A stretch of DNA of 64,000 nt from Clostridium sp. KNHs214 (lineage in GTDB: Bacteria > Bacillota > Clostridia > Clostridiales > Clostridiaceae), in assembly GCF_000744935.1 (NCBI RefSeq), contig NZ_JQMW01000013.1:248001-312000 (forward strand), given 5' to 3'. Below are positions 9,474-17,375 of the stretch, in pieces. Positions within the stretch are counted from its first letter, which is position 1. The number at the start of each line of letters is the position of its first letter. Position numbers and translations under genes: made by a program. The notes beneath the pieces were generated by a model. The model was not told where the DNA came from. It was given only the letters and a program-made list of their open reading frames with translations, and did no database searches.

Positions 9474-9914
9474 TTGATTAATAATTATAAATCTGAAAAG
9501 GTAATTGGATATCTTGATGAAATACAAAATATTATTCACAACAAACACCATGATCTAGCCCAAAAATATAATCTTACTTTAGAACAATTTCACCTACTTC
9601 TGCATCTTAGCATGAAATCTACTCCGCCAACAGTTAATGAAATAGCTAATTCCTTTAACAATGCCCAAAACACTATGTCTGAAAAATTATCAAGACTTCA
9701 AGAAAAAAAATTTATTAAAAAAATAAAAGACCCTAATGATAAAAGGGTTTCTAAAATCTCCTTGTCAATTCAAGGGAAAAAACTTATTGACACTATATGC
9801 TATGAAGCTGAAAATTGCTTTGTTAAAGATGCAATATCAAAAATGGAGGAACAAAAGCTCCAAACATTAATTTTATGTCTCGAAGACTTAATTAAAAATT
9901 TGAAGGAGGAATAA
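9474..9914 (+). CDS. MarR family transcriptional regulator
   Basis: About 146 residues. A winged helix-turn-helix covers roughly residues 30-110: LTLEQFHLLLHL, TVNEIANSFNNAQNTMSEKLSRLQEKKFIKK and the wing DPNDKRVSKISLSIQGKKL, the DxRxx element typical of MarR. The frame opens at a GTG (9465) that lies inside the ribosome binding site, so the TTG at 9474, 7-8 bp after AAGAGGTG, is preferred. The next gene starts 2 bp after the stop, so the two form one operon. A candidate operator lies upstream. The ligand is unknown. Confidence 0.85.
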   Translation: MINNYKSEKVIGYLDEIQNIIHNKHHDLAQKYNLTLEQFHLLLHLSMKSTPPTVNEIANSFNNAQNTMSEKLSRLQEKKFIKKIKDPNDKRVSKISLSIQGKKLIDTICYEAENCFVKDAISKMEEQKLQTLILCLEDLIKNLKEE

Positions 9915-9916
9915 AC

Positions 9917-10645
9917 ATGGAAAACATTTTTGGACAATGTCTTGATAACAAAACCATTCTGGAAATCGGCACGGGAAGAGGTGGTACCACAAGAGAGCTA
10001 GTTTTGCTTTTATCAAAATTTGAAAATTGTCGTTTGATTACAACAGATATAGTTGATGACCATTTCAGTGAGCTAAAAGATGAGTTTAAGGACTGCAACG
10101 TAAATATAGACTTTATAAAAACAAATGCATGCTGCCTTGAAGGTATTAAAGAGGAATCTATTGATTATTTAGTATGCAATTATACCTTATGTGCCATAAA
10201 TTCAAATCCTGGCTGCGAAGTTTTAGCTTTAAATAAATTTAAAAGTGTTTTAAAAACTGGTGGTGAACTTCACATTGAAGAAGAATTTCCTATTAATCAT
10301 ATTGAAAATGAAATGCAGGAAATCTGGTCTAAAAAATGGAAGGTATTAAAAAGTTGTACAAGCCTTCTTGGAGAAGGTGTTTATAACGAAATGGATCCTG
10401 AGGTTTTAAAGAATATATTAATTATTCTAGGATTTAAGAATATAAAATACAAAAATAGTGTCTCCAAATTCTCTGGAGAAAATTGTCTTGATTTTTTCAA
10501 TCTAAGGCTGAACAAATATCTTAAAAGATTTGAAAATAAAACTTACGTTAAAGCTATGGAAGACATAACAGCTGTACTTAATGAAAGTGTAAAAAAATCT
10601 CAAGGAATGGAGATACCTTCTTATTACATAAGTGCAGTAAAATAA
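9917..10645 (+). CDS. Class I SAM-dependent methyltransferase
   Basis: A 242-residue cytoplasmic protein with motif I ILEIGTGRGGTT (about 14-25), an acidic motif II ITTDIVDD (about 41-48) and the post-motif region DYLVCNYTLCAIN, all typical of Rossmann-fold methyltransferases. GGELHIEEEFP follows at the usual beta-5 position. The C-terminal part is not diagnostic, so the acceptor cannot be named. It starts 2 bp after the MarR stop with AAGGAGGA upstream. Regulator-methyltransferase pairs of this kind often concern a toxic small molecule; that is only a guess here. Confidence 0.85.
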   Translation: MENIFGQCLDNKTILEIGTGRGGTTRELVLLLSKFENCRLITTDIVDDHFSELKDEFKDCNVNIDFIKTNACCLEGIKEESIDYLVCNYTLCAINSNPGCEVLALNKFKSVLKTGGELHIEEEFPINHIENEMQEIWSKKWKVLKSCTSLLGEGVYNEMDPEVLKNILIILGFKNIKYKNSVSKFSGENCLDFFNLRLNKYLKRFENKTYVKAMEDITAVLNESVKKSQGMEIPSYYISAVK

Positions 10646-10649
10646 TATG

Positions 10650-10690
10650 TAGCGGTAATATGTTATTCATCATCTTAACATTTACCGCTA
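10650..10690 (+). terminator. Hairpin after the methyltransferase gene
   Basis: TAGCGGTAAatatgtta pairs with taacatTTACCGCTA, a stem of about 15 bp five bases after the stop codon. The downstream sequence is AT-rich but has no uninterrupted T run. Confidence 0.6.
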
Positions 10691-11050
10691 TGTGAATTTA
10701 ATAATTTTAGTAAACATAAACTTTAAATTTATGTCCTATATATTTATCACTATATATTATCACTTCATTCGTATATTTTGCATAAATGGAATTCACTTTA
10801 TAGAAAAACACCAAAATAAAACATTTAGGAATATTATTATTAAAAATATTCTTAAAGAATTTCATATGTGCTACGATAATATACCGTACAATAATGTAAA
10901 TATGTGATTATATTTCACATTTTGTATTTTATATGAATCCTATAAATGTATTATTCATTGGATATATCTAACTAAATATCATTCTAACCTCTTATTTATA
11001 GAGGCTTACTTTGTTATGCTTATTTTTATTAAATTTTAGGAGGTATTATT
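10691..11050. other. Intergenic stretch with no supported gene
   Basis: A short open frame (10692-10907) has no ribosome binding site and reads like translated AT-rich DNA, so it is not called. The segment near 10712-10737 (AAACATAAACTTTAAATTTATG) recurs with few changes at about 11686-11707, downstream of the lipoprotein gene. It forms a weak CATAAA/TTTATG hairpin and may be a small dispersed repeat. Confidence 0.3.
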
Positions 11051-11617
11051 GTGAAAAAAATTATTCTTAAATTTTTATGTTGCACGCTATTGCTTTCAAG
11101 TAGTCTTTGTTTGCTTGTAGGATGTAACAAAAGTACTAAACAATCAAACACTACAACAAAAAAAGCTGAAGCTAGTAAGAAAATCAAAAGCAAAGATAAT
11201 ATTTGCCAAGTTACTGTACCTGATTCATGGAAAACAGCAACTAATCTTAATGACGTAGCTAACATTCAAGTAGCTAATATGTCAAAAGAAAAATATTTAA
11301 TAACTATATCAGAATCTAAAGATAATTTTTCTGATTCAATGACTCTAGACGAATACACTAAAATAGTTTCTCAAAATTTATCTAAATCTGTTGTTAATAG
11401 CAAGTTAAGTTCTGTTAAAGACTTAACTATAAATGGTCAAAAGGCAAAACAATTGGAACTTACAGGTGAAGTTAATAAGGTCAAAGCTGGATACATTATA
11501 ACTGTAGTTCAGACAAAGAAAAATTTTCATCAAATTATTACATGGACAATGGGAAAATACTTTGATGAATATAAAGATGATTACCACAAAATCATTAATA
11601 CTTTCAAAGAACTTTAA
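11051..11617 (+). CDS. Lipoprotein, PsbP/DUF1795-like
   Basis: A 188-residue lipoprotein. The hydrophobic signal ends in the lipobox LLVGC (Cys at 25), followed by a Lys/Thr/Ser-rich linker. The mature domain runs from CQVTVPDSWK to NTFKEL, with TLDEYTK, INGQKAKQLELTG and the pattern of strands and helices seen in PsbP-like/DUF1795 lipoproteins of Firmicutes. The start is GTG, 9 bp after TAGGAGG. It is monocistronic with a good terminator. Function is unknown; the fold assignment is by resemblance and moderate in confidence. Confidence 0.8.
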   Translation: MKKIILKFLCCTLLLSSSLCLLVGCNKSTKQSNTTTKKAEASKKIKSKDNICQVTVPDSWKTATNLNDVANIQVANMSKEKYLITISESKDNFSDSMTLDEYTKIVSQNLSKSVVNSKLSSVKDLTINGQKAKQLELTGEVNKVKAGYIITVVQTKKNFHQIITWTMGKYFDEYKDDYHKIINTFKEL

Positions 11618-11628
11618 TACATAAATAG

Positions 11629-11664
11629 AAATACCAATATCTATCATGGATATTGGTATTTTTA
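11629..11664 (+). terminator. Rho-independent terminator of the lipoprotein gene
   Basis: AATACCAATATC pairs with GATATTGGTATT and runs straight into TTTTT, twelve bases after the stop codon. Confidence 0.85.
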
Positions 11665-11701
11665 AAGGTATTTAAACCATTAGCAAACATAAACTTTCAA
11701 T

Positions 11702-12103
11702 TTATGTCATTACCTCATGTGTGGTTCCACCAGTATTTTTCACAATTTTATTATCTACAATCTTATATTCACTAGGATATGGGATTGCCTCAAAAGGAAT
11801 TGGTGTTTCATATATCGTATTATGCTCTGCCAAATATCTCATATGAACATCTTCATATTTTTCACCTTTACTTAGCCAAAAATAATCTTCCATACACATA
11901 GCTCTAGTTCTTCTACATATTTCCCAATAATCATAATCAATTAATTCTATGGCTCTTAATATTTCATCTATATTTGCTCTTTCTTTAGGTACAACTCTAT
12001 CTTCAAGCCAAAATACTATATCATCATGAGTGGGCTTATATGTAACAACCCCAGGAATCGTTCTAGAAAAAGGTTGTAGTGAAACGAAATACTTTTTCTG
12101 CTT
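11702..12103 (-). pseudogene. Truncated unrecognised ORF at the edge of the mobile-element debris
   Basis: A continuous reading frame of about 133 codons without a usable start. Upstream of the first Met (11899) it still reads like protein, with WLEDRVVPKERANIDEIL and DYDYWEICRRTRAM, back to an in-frame stop near 12104. The start is therefore missing and the 5' end was probably lost. The product ends in GGTTHEVMT. I do not recognise the family. Its 5' portion (12065-12090) has a near match of about 25 bp beside pglZ (14069-14095), so the same rearrangement may have touched both ends of the debris region. Confidence 0.55.
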
Positions 12104-12546
12104 GCTAATTTAGGAATATCTTAGATTAGCTGGACGTAATCTCATGGTATTCTATTTTTGTCGCATCTAATACGACATTCCTCGTCTTATACAATACGAC
12201 ATCTGTGTTCTCCATAATAAATACAAATGAATAAATAAAAATTTAAATATATTTATACTAATTTCTAATCACTAATTTTTAAATAATTACTACTACAATT
12301 AACTACCACTAGGGAAATCAAATATAACAATTCACCCTAGGAAGTAAAAATATAAGAATTTTTAAAATTTAAGTGAAAATTTATTTAAAAGTGCATATCT
12401 AGTTATTAGAAGGACAAGCCACAAACTTACACTTAGTGTCCCTAGGGTTTAACCCCTGTTATGAAACATTTAAAACTCTAAAAAGTGTAACCTACATCAT
12501 GTGGCATGCCACTTAAGCTTTAATAAAATAACTGGAGGTACTGAAT
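12104..12546. other. Non-coding stretch with insertion-sequence-like end repeats
   Basis: No gene. AATACGACAT occurs twice at 12169-12178 and 12193-12202, 24 bp apart. Staggered repeats like this are found at IS21-type ends, which fits the istB fragment at 13.9 kb but is inference. Further on are CCCTAGGG-type palindromes (about 12447) and the perfect 12-bp palindrome GTGGCATGCCAC at 12501-12512, just upstream of the HTH gene, a possible binding site for its product. Confidence 0.4.
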
Positions 12547-13069
12547 ATGAACTTTATATCAATTGATTCTCAAATCTTAAATACTAATATAGATGGACAG
12601 GCTTTAAAACTATACTGTCTACTAGAAAGCTACTGCTATGGAGATAAAAATGATTGTTTTCCATCTCAAAATACTCTAGCTGCTAGAATGCATAAAAGCA
12701 TAAGAACAATACAAAGATACCTAAAAACTCTAAAAGATCTAGGCCTTGTTATAATAAAAAGACGTGGCTCTACTAGTAATCTATACATATTGCCAAAGAA
12801 GCTTAATAAAAAAGGTGCAAGAAACTGCTGAAAAAATACAAGAAAAATGTAACGCTTTTAGTGCTGCATTGAAAACTAAAAAAAGTGCTGATTCTAATAA
12901 AACCAACACTAGCAATGATAACTATAAATATAAAAACCATAAAAACTACAAAAGAAGCTATAAATCCAATACCTTCAACGACTATACTCAAAGAACATAC
13001 GATTTTAATAAGCTAGAACAGGCATTGTTAGGGAATGCCTGTTCTGAGTATGAGAGTCTTTTGAAATAG
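12547..13069 (+). pseudogene. Frameshifted helix-turn-helix replication-initiator-like gene
   Basis: The first part (12547-12831) encodes a winged HTH of the plasmid/phage RepA-type: FPSQNTLAARMHKSIRTIQRYLKTLKDLGLV. The frame is then lost after KKLNKK. The +1 frame continues as VQETAEKIQEKCNAF and ends at 13069 with QRTYDFNKLEQALLG, a tail I associate with such replication-type proteins. The switch falls in a run of six A (about 12810-12815). Removing one A restores a single protein of about 174 residues. Either a real mutation, transcript slippage or a sequencing error would explain it. GGAGG lies upstream of the ATG. Confidence 0.7.
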
Positions 13070-13110
13070 ATTGAATTATTGGTAAAATTTACACCTCTGG
13101 GATATTGCCA
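13024..13110 (+). repeat. 87-bp direct repeat, copy 1
   Basis: Runs from ATTGTTAGGGAATGCCTGTT through the end of the HTH gene to GATATTGCCA. The second copy is at 13786-13872 with few mismatches. The two copies flank the Uma2-type gene. Confidence 0.8.
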
Positions 13111-13145
13111 CCCACCACTCCGTTAGTTTGTATTGCTTATAATTG

Positions 13146-13697
13146 TTATTCAAATATGTCTTTTAAGTTAATTCTTAAATCTGGGAAAGCAGTGCTTCTG
13201 TATTCATCATGATTTTTGTATACATCTGCTATTACATAGTTGCCATCCTCAAGAGAGTATTGAATGATCTTACCACTTTGTTCAACTATGTTATATTCAA
13301 GCACTCCATACTTTTGGTATACTGCAAGCTTAGTAATATAATCGTGGCTAGAAGTGCTTTTAGATATTACTTCAAAGATTAGCTTAGGAGGTGATACAAA
13401 GCTTTCTCCATTTCTAGTTGCATCATCACACATAACAAATAGATCCGGCTTATATTTTCTTATGTCATTATCAGCTTTAAAAATTACCTCTATTTGCTCA
13501 CTATAAGCTCTACATTTACTATTTTTTAAATACATGGATAAATACATGTTTATGTTAGTAATTATTTGATTATGGCGTATAGATGTATTTGAATTTAAGT
13601 ATATTAGTCCATTATCATATTCAGCCTTTCCATCATATTTTGCTTGAATTTCTTCAAATTCCTCTTCTGTATAAAGATGAACATAATCAATATTCAT
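13146..13697 (-). CDS. Uma2 family (DUF820) PD-(D/E)XK nuclease-like protein
   Basis: A 183-residue cytoplasmic protein. The Uma2 layout is clear: an N-terminal EEEFEEIQAKYDGKAEYDNGLIY, the helix HNQIITNINMYL, then Y-KPDLFVMCD (the Asp of the PD motif) and PPKLIFEVISKST (the E-x-K-like motif), and YGVLEYNIVE. The family has the restriction-endonuclease fold; a real target is unknown for almost all members, and many occur in multiple copies near mobile DNA. GGAGGCTGCC lies upstream of the ATG. It is flanked by 87-bp direct repeats and mobile-element remnants, so it probably arrived as cargo. Confidence 0.85.
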   Translation of the reverse strand: MNIDYVHLYTEEEFEEIQAKYDGKAEYDNGLIYLNSNTSIRHNQIITNINMYLSMYLKNSKCRAYSEQIEVIFKADNDIRKYKPDLFVMCDDATRNGESFVSPPKLIFEVISKSTSSHDYITKLAVYQKYGVLEYNIVEQSGKIIQYSLEDGNYVIADVYKNHDEYRSTAFPDLRINLKDIFE

Positions 13698-13785
13698 TTA
13701 GGCAGCCTCCTTATCATACAAAACACTAACTAATATATTATTTACAATTATACACTATATAATGTAAATATACCTAATCAATTTA

Positions 13786-13872
13786 ATTGTTAGGGAATGC
13801 CTGTTATGAGTATGAAGGGGTTTTGAAATAGATTGAATTATTGGCAAAATTTACACCTATGGGGTAGTGCCA
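13786..13872 (+). repeat. 87-bp direct repeat, copy 2
   Basis: Matches 13024-13110 from ATTGTTAGGGAATGCCTGTT to GTAGTGCCA. In this copy the sequence is not preceded by the HTH gene, so it is the displaced or duplicated one. It abuts the istB remnant. Confidence 0.8.
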
Positions 13873-13880
13873 GAAAAAGG

Positions 13881-14052
13881 CTTAATATTTGATCCCAATT
13901 ACCTAACGGTATATTGGTGGTTATTATTAGAGAGTTTTTTTCATAGCGTTGGCGAATGACTTGAAAAAATATACTCTCTTTTTCTTTGTCCATTTTAAAA
14001 TGGCCTAATTCATCAATGATGAGTAGATCTATTTTTTCTAACTTTTTATGTC
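13881..14052 (-). pseudogene. istB fragment (IS21-family transposition helper)
   Basis: The minus strand reads LEKIDLLIIDELGHFKMDK, then ESIFFQVIRQRYEK and SLIITTNIPLGNWDQI. These are the Walker B (LLIIDELG) and sensor regions of IstB, the AAA+ helper of IS21-type transposases. Only about 57 residues remain of roughly 250, with no Walker A and no istA beside it. It lies where brxL would be expected, downstream of pglZ. The deletion that removed most of the element may also have removed brxL. Confidence 0.8.
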
Positions 14053-14119
14053 ACGACACCTAGGTTACTGCCAGAAAAAGGCTGTAGCGTAGTGGAAGAT
14101 TTTTTTTGTTGATAACTAT

Positions 14120-16663
14120 TTAAAATCCAAATTCATCAACTATCGAAATATCAATGATAAATGATATTCTTTCATACATACCATTGTCATTTTCATCATC
14201 CTTGATAACTAAAAAATACTGCTTTGTCTTATCATATTCCATACTTTTTAAAACAAATTTCTCTCTATAAGTTCTTTCTAATGGATTTTCTGACCTTGAA
14301 TCTCCAATTATAATATTCTCATTGGATATTCTATTTCCTGATTCATCTTCAAAATAACATTTAATTCTTTGTGCTATAACCTTATCTTGAATCTTTTCTT
14401 CTTGGAAGAATTCAAGATAAGTTATTATATTAGTTACCTTTCTTGTTACACTTGTTAATGATATATTAGCCTTTCTTATATCATTTGCTGATGATGTACT
14501 TCTATCATTTTTAAACTTAATTACTGGTACTACAATCTCTTGAAGCATTGCTCCACCATGAACATAGTTAGCACCTGCCCCTTGTACTTTAAATCTAGAA
14601 GTTCCTCTTGGTGTAATAACTTTTTTATTAGAACCTTCTCCTAATAAATAATCCATACTAAAAGATACAGTACCCTCTACTTTATTATCATTAGTGGTCA
14701 ATATAAACCTTCTGCTATCTTCTCCATCATCGAACTTAACTCCATATATCTTATTACTTTCTTCTATGCTGCTTCTCTTATACAGATATCCATGATCTGT
14801 TGTAATAATTATACTTGCTGCACTTACTCTATTTACTAATTTATTTACCAGGGCAATAATTTCATTAAATGCAAGTTCCGTCGCTGCAAATACTTCTCTT
14901 TCTGTAGATGCATGGTCTCCCCTAGCATCTATAGTATTATGATATATATAAACTACCTCAAGTCCTGCAAATGCTTTTCTGATTTCAGCATCTTTCATAT
15001 CTATAACCTTATCATAAGTAATTGCTAAGGAATTAGGATTTTCCATCTTTAAAATAGTATTTCTATTTTCAGTTCCATTTGTACTAATTCCATTTACCAA
15101 TACACCATATTTATCATTAATATCTATACTATTATTTGGAAGTAATGATGCCATACCCAGTTTTGTATATGAAGGCACTACTCCTTGTATAGATTTAATT
15201 TCCACCTTACCTTTTCTTTCATTAGTAAGCTTACTTGCAAGTTCTTCAGCGCTCTCATACCTTAATCCATCAGATATTATTACAAAAACTCTTTCTTTTC
15301 CATACTTAATAAATTCCCTATAGAAATTATCTTGATATTTCAATCCATCAATTCTCCAATTAATTCCTTTTTCTAATGAATTAAACCACTTAATAGATAA
15401 CTCTTGTAAATACCAATTATTATATACATTTTCTATTCTTTCTTTTAAATCATTTAATTCATCTTTTTCTATACAATTATCATAGTAATAATAAAACTTT
15501 CTGTAAGCTTTATCTATAAAATAATACTCCTTCACATAAGACTTAAACATATCATAAGAGACTTCTGTTTTAATTTTAGAACCTAAATCTTTCTTCTTAC
15601 TTAATAAATTTATAGCCCATTTTATCCCTTTATATTCATTTTCATACTTTCTATAAAAATACATAGTTCTTCTTATATTAATAAGACTTAAATACTTACT
15701 ATACTCCTCCACTTCATCTTTTAATAGAGAAGTGATTCTTTTAAGAACTACCTTATCCATTTCCTCAAAAATATCACAGTTAATAAATGTATCTGAATCA
15801 TTTTTTTCCAACAAATTATCTATCTTTAACTTATCTCCTATAACTTCTTGCATTTTGTCATAATATTCTCCATCTCTACTATTATTCATAAAGTGGTTTA
15901 TAAACACTATGCAATTAGTTGTTTTAGTGGATATATACGGAGTATATTGCTTTGGTAACTGAAACTTAATTGTTTCATTCATATTAGTAATTAAAAGCAT
16001 AGCCATAAATCTTTCTAAACTCTTTTCTTCAAATCCATAGCCATAATACTTAACTATTAACTCCCATAATGAATCTAAATCACCAAATTTCCTTATGTCC
16101 TCATATATTTTATTACCACCATCTAAATACTCCTTTAATATAGCCTTTAATATTTCCTCTATATCAATAATTTTAACCTTAGTTAAAACCGCAAGGATAC
16201 CTATGTGAACTTTTTCTTTAGTATAATCTTGTATATTTAAATTTTTAAAGGCTGATATTCTTTCTTTATTTTTAAAGAAAGTATTATAAAGTTTAAACTC
16301 TTGTTTTAATAAACCATCACTAACATTTAATTCCCTCATAATTACAGTTGCTCTATCAGTAGAAAATTCCTCACTATAACAAAAAATATCGTAAAGCCAA
16401 TCTTCAGAAGTTCTTGGCTTTTCCATATTTGAATACACAAGTATATTACTTGTTGTATCTTCCTTTTCTATATAATATTTCGCCCAAAATGCGTTATTAT
16501 TGGTTAATTTAATAACCTTAACATTTTCTACATCAAAGTCATCTATATCTTGCGTGAAATCTTCATTACTATCATACCAAAATACAATATGACGCTTCCT
16601 GCCATCACTTAATGGCTTAGAAAATAGTCCTTTTAGAAAATTTCTTATTTCTTGTAAGTTCAT
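14120..16663 (-). CDS. pglZ: BREX PglZ alkaline-phosphatase-superfamily protein
   Basis: About 847 residues, normal for BREX type 1 PglZ. The core carries VFVIISDGLRYESAEELASKL, the metal-binding DGLRYE of the phosphatase fold, near residues 460-480. ITTDHGYLYKR, the second metal site, lies about 160 residues later. PglZ acts with BrxB, BrxC and PglX in the complex that methylates host DNA and blocks phage; its own reaction is not settled. The frame opens at 16690, but the ATG at 16663 has AGAGGTGG at good distance and avoids overlap with the HIRAN gene. It is the last intact gene of the locus; brxL does not follow. Confidence 0.92.
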   Translation of the reverse strand: MNLQEIRNFLKGLFSKPLSDGRKRHIVFWYDSNEDFTQDIDDFDVENVKVIKLTNNNAFWAKYYIEKEDTTSNILVYSNMEKPRTSEDWLYDIFCYSEEFSTDRATVIMRELNVSDGLLKQEFKLYNTFFKNKERISAFKNLNIQDYTKEKVHIGILAVLTKVKIIDIEEILKAILKEYLDGGNKIYEDIRKFGDLDSLWELIVKYYGYGFEEKSLERFMAMLLITNMNETIKFQLPKQYTPYISTKTTNCIVFINHFMNNSRDGEYYDKMQEVIGDKLKIDNLLEKNDSDTFINCDIFEEMDKVVLKRITSLLKDEVEEYSKYLSLINIRRTMYFYRKYENEYKGIKWAINLLSKKKDLGSKIKTEVSYDMFKSYVKEYYFIDKAYRKFYYYYDNCIEKDELNDLKERIENVYNNWYLQELSIKWFNSLEKGINWRIDGLKYQDNFYREFIKYGKERVFVIISDGLRYESAEELASKLTNERKGKVEIKSIQGVVPSYTKLGMASLLPNNSIDINDKYGVLVNGISTNGTENRNTILKMENPNSLAITYDKVIDMKDAEIRKAFAGLEVVYIYHNTIDARGDHASTEREVFAATELAFNEIIALVNKLVNRVSAASIIITTDHGYLYKRSSIEESNKIYGVKFDDGEDSRRFILTTNDNKVEGTVSFSMDYLLGEGSNKKVITPRGTSRFKVQGAGANYVHGGAMLQEIVVPVIKFKNDRSTSSANDIRKANISLTSVTRKVTNIITYLEFFQEEKIQDKVIAQRIKCYFEDESGNRISNENIIIGDSRSENPLERTYREKFVLKSMEYDKTKQYFLVIKDDENDNGMYERISFIIDISIVDEFGF

Positions 16664-16682
16664 CCATCCACCTCTTATACCA

Positions 16683-17375
16683 TTAAACAATAATTATTCT
16701 AACCTTTATACACTCTTCACAAGTATCACTACATTCTTTATTAATTACAACACAACTAATTTTTCTATTATTTTTAATTGCTTCACTTATTTCTTTACTA
16801 AAAAAAACTGGTATATAACCAATAACTTTATTTTCTTTATTCATAACTTTTACTGCATATTTATCATGGCTATTATTACATTCTCTTTCTAATATAAGTT
16901 TCTCATTAATTTCTAATATAAACCTTTCATGTTTAATTTTTTTATCACAATAATCATAATGTCTAACTCCTGCTATATAAAAATCTCTTTCAATATTATT
17001 CTCATCTAAAAATATCGGATCTATAAATTCTAAGCTGTCTGTCGGCAGTTTTCCACCACTTTTTTTTAAGAGTTCAAATGTATCATACTTCTCTAACTGA
17101 TACTTTGCTAATATTTCTTTTACATCTTTTCTTCTCTTATCCGGTAATCTGCTTGAAAATGCAGGAAACATGTCATGACTCTCATAAACATCATTTATAT
17201 CTGGAAATGCTACTAATGGTTCAAATCCATTTTCAATTGCCTTATTTACATCTTCAATTCTATAATTAAATTGGTATTTGCCATTCTTTGATAATTCTCC
17301 AATTACATATCTCTGTCTAGTCTTATAATCTTTCCAAATTAAATAAATATAATCTCTATTACTAATTCTACTCAC
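16683..17375 (-). CDS. HipS-like domain fused to a HIRAN domain
   Basis: A 230-residue protein. Residues about 8-120 match the small N-terminal subdomain of HipA: YVIGELSKNGKYQFNY, then MFPAFSSRLPDKRR (69-82) and DTFELLKKSGGKLPTDSLEF. Residues about 131-200 form a HIRAN domain: DFYIAGVRHYD, LERECNNSHDKYAVKV and GYIPVFFSKEI. HIRAN domains bind DNA ends or damaged DNA in other proteins. The kinase part of HipA is a separate gene immediately upstream, whose stop overlaps this GTG start by one base (TAGTG). In the known tripartite HipBST system the HipS part restrains the kinase, so this may be the antitoxin-like partner with a DNA sensor. That role is inference. Confidence 0.75.
   Translation of the reverse strand: MSRISNRDYIYLIWKDYKTRQRYVIGELSKNGKYQFNYRIEDVNKAIENGFEPLVAFPDINDVYESHDMFPAFSSRLPDKRRKDVKEILAKYQLEKYDTFELLKKSGGKLPTDSLEFIDPIFLDENNIERDFYIAGVRHYDYCDKKIKHERFILEINEKLILERECNNSHDKYAVKVMNKENKVIGYIPVFFSKEISEAIKNNRKISCVVINKECSDTCEECIKVRIIIV

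Noticed and set aside
10692-10907. 71-codon open frame after the methyltransferase
   Set aside because: AT-rich translation with no ribosome binding site and no protein-like character.
12547-13069. Programmed frameshift in the HTH gene
   Set aside because: The shift needed is +1 within an A run, without a recognisable stimulating structure; mutation or sequencing error is simpler.
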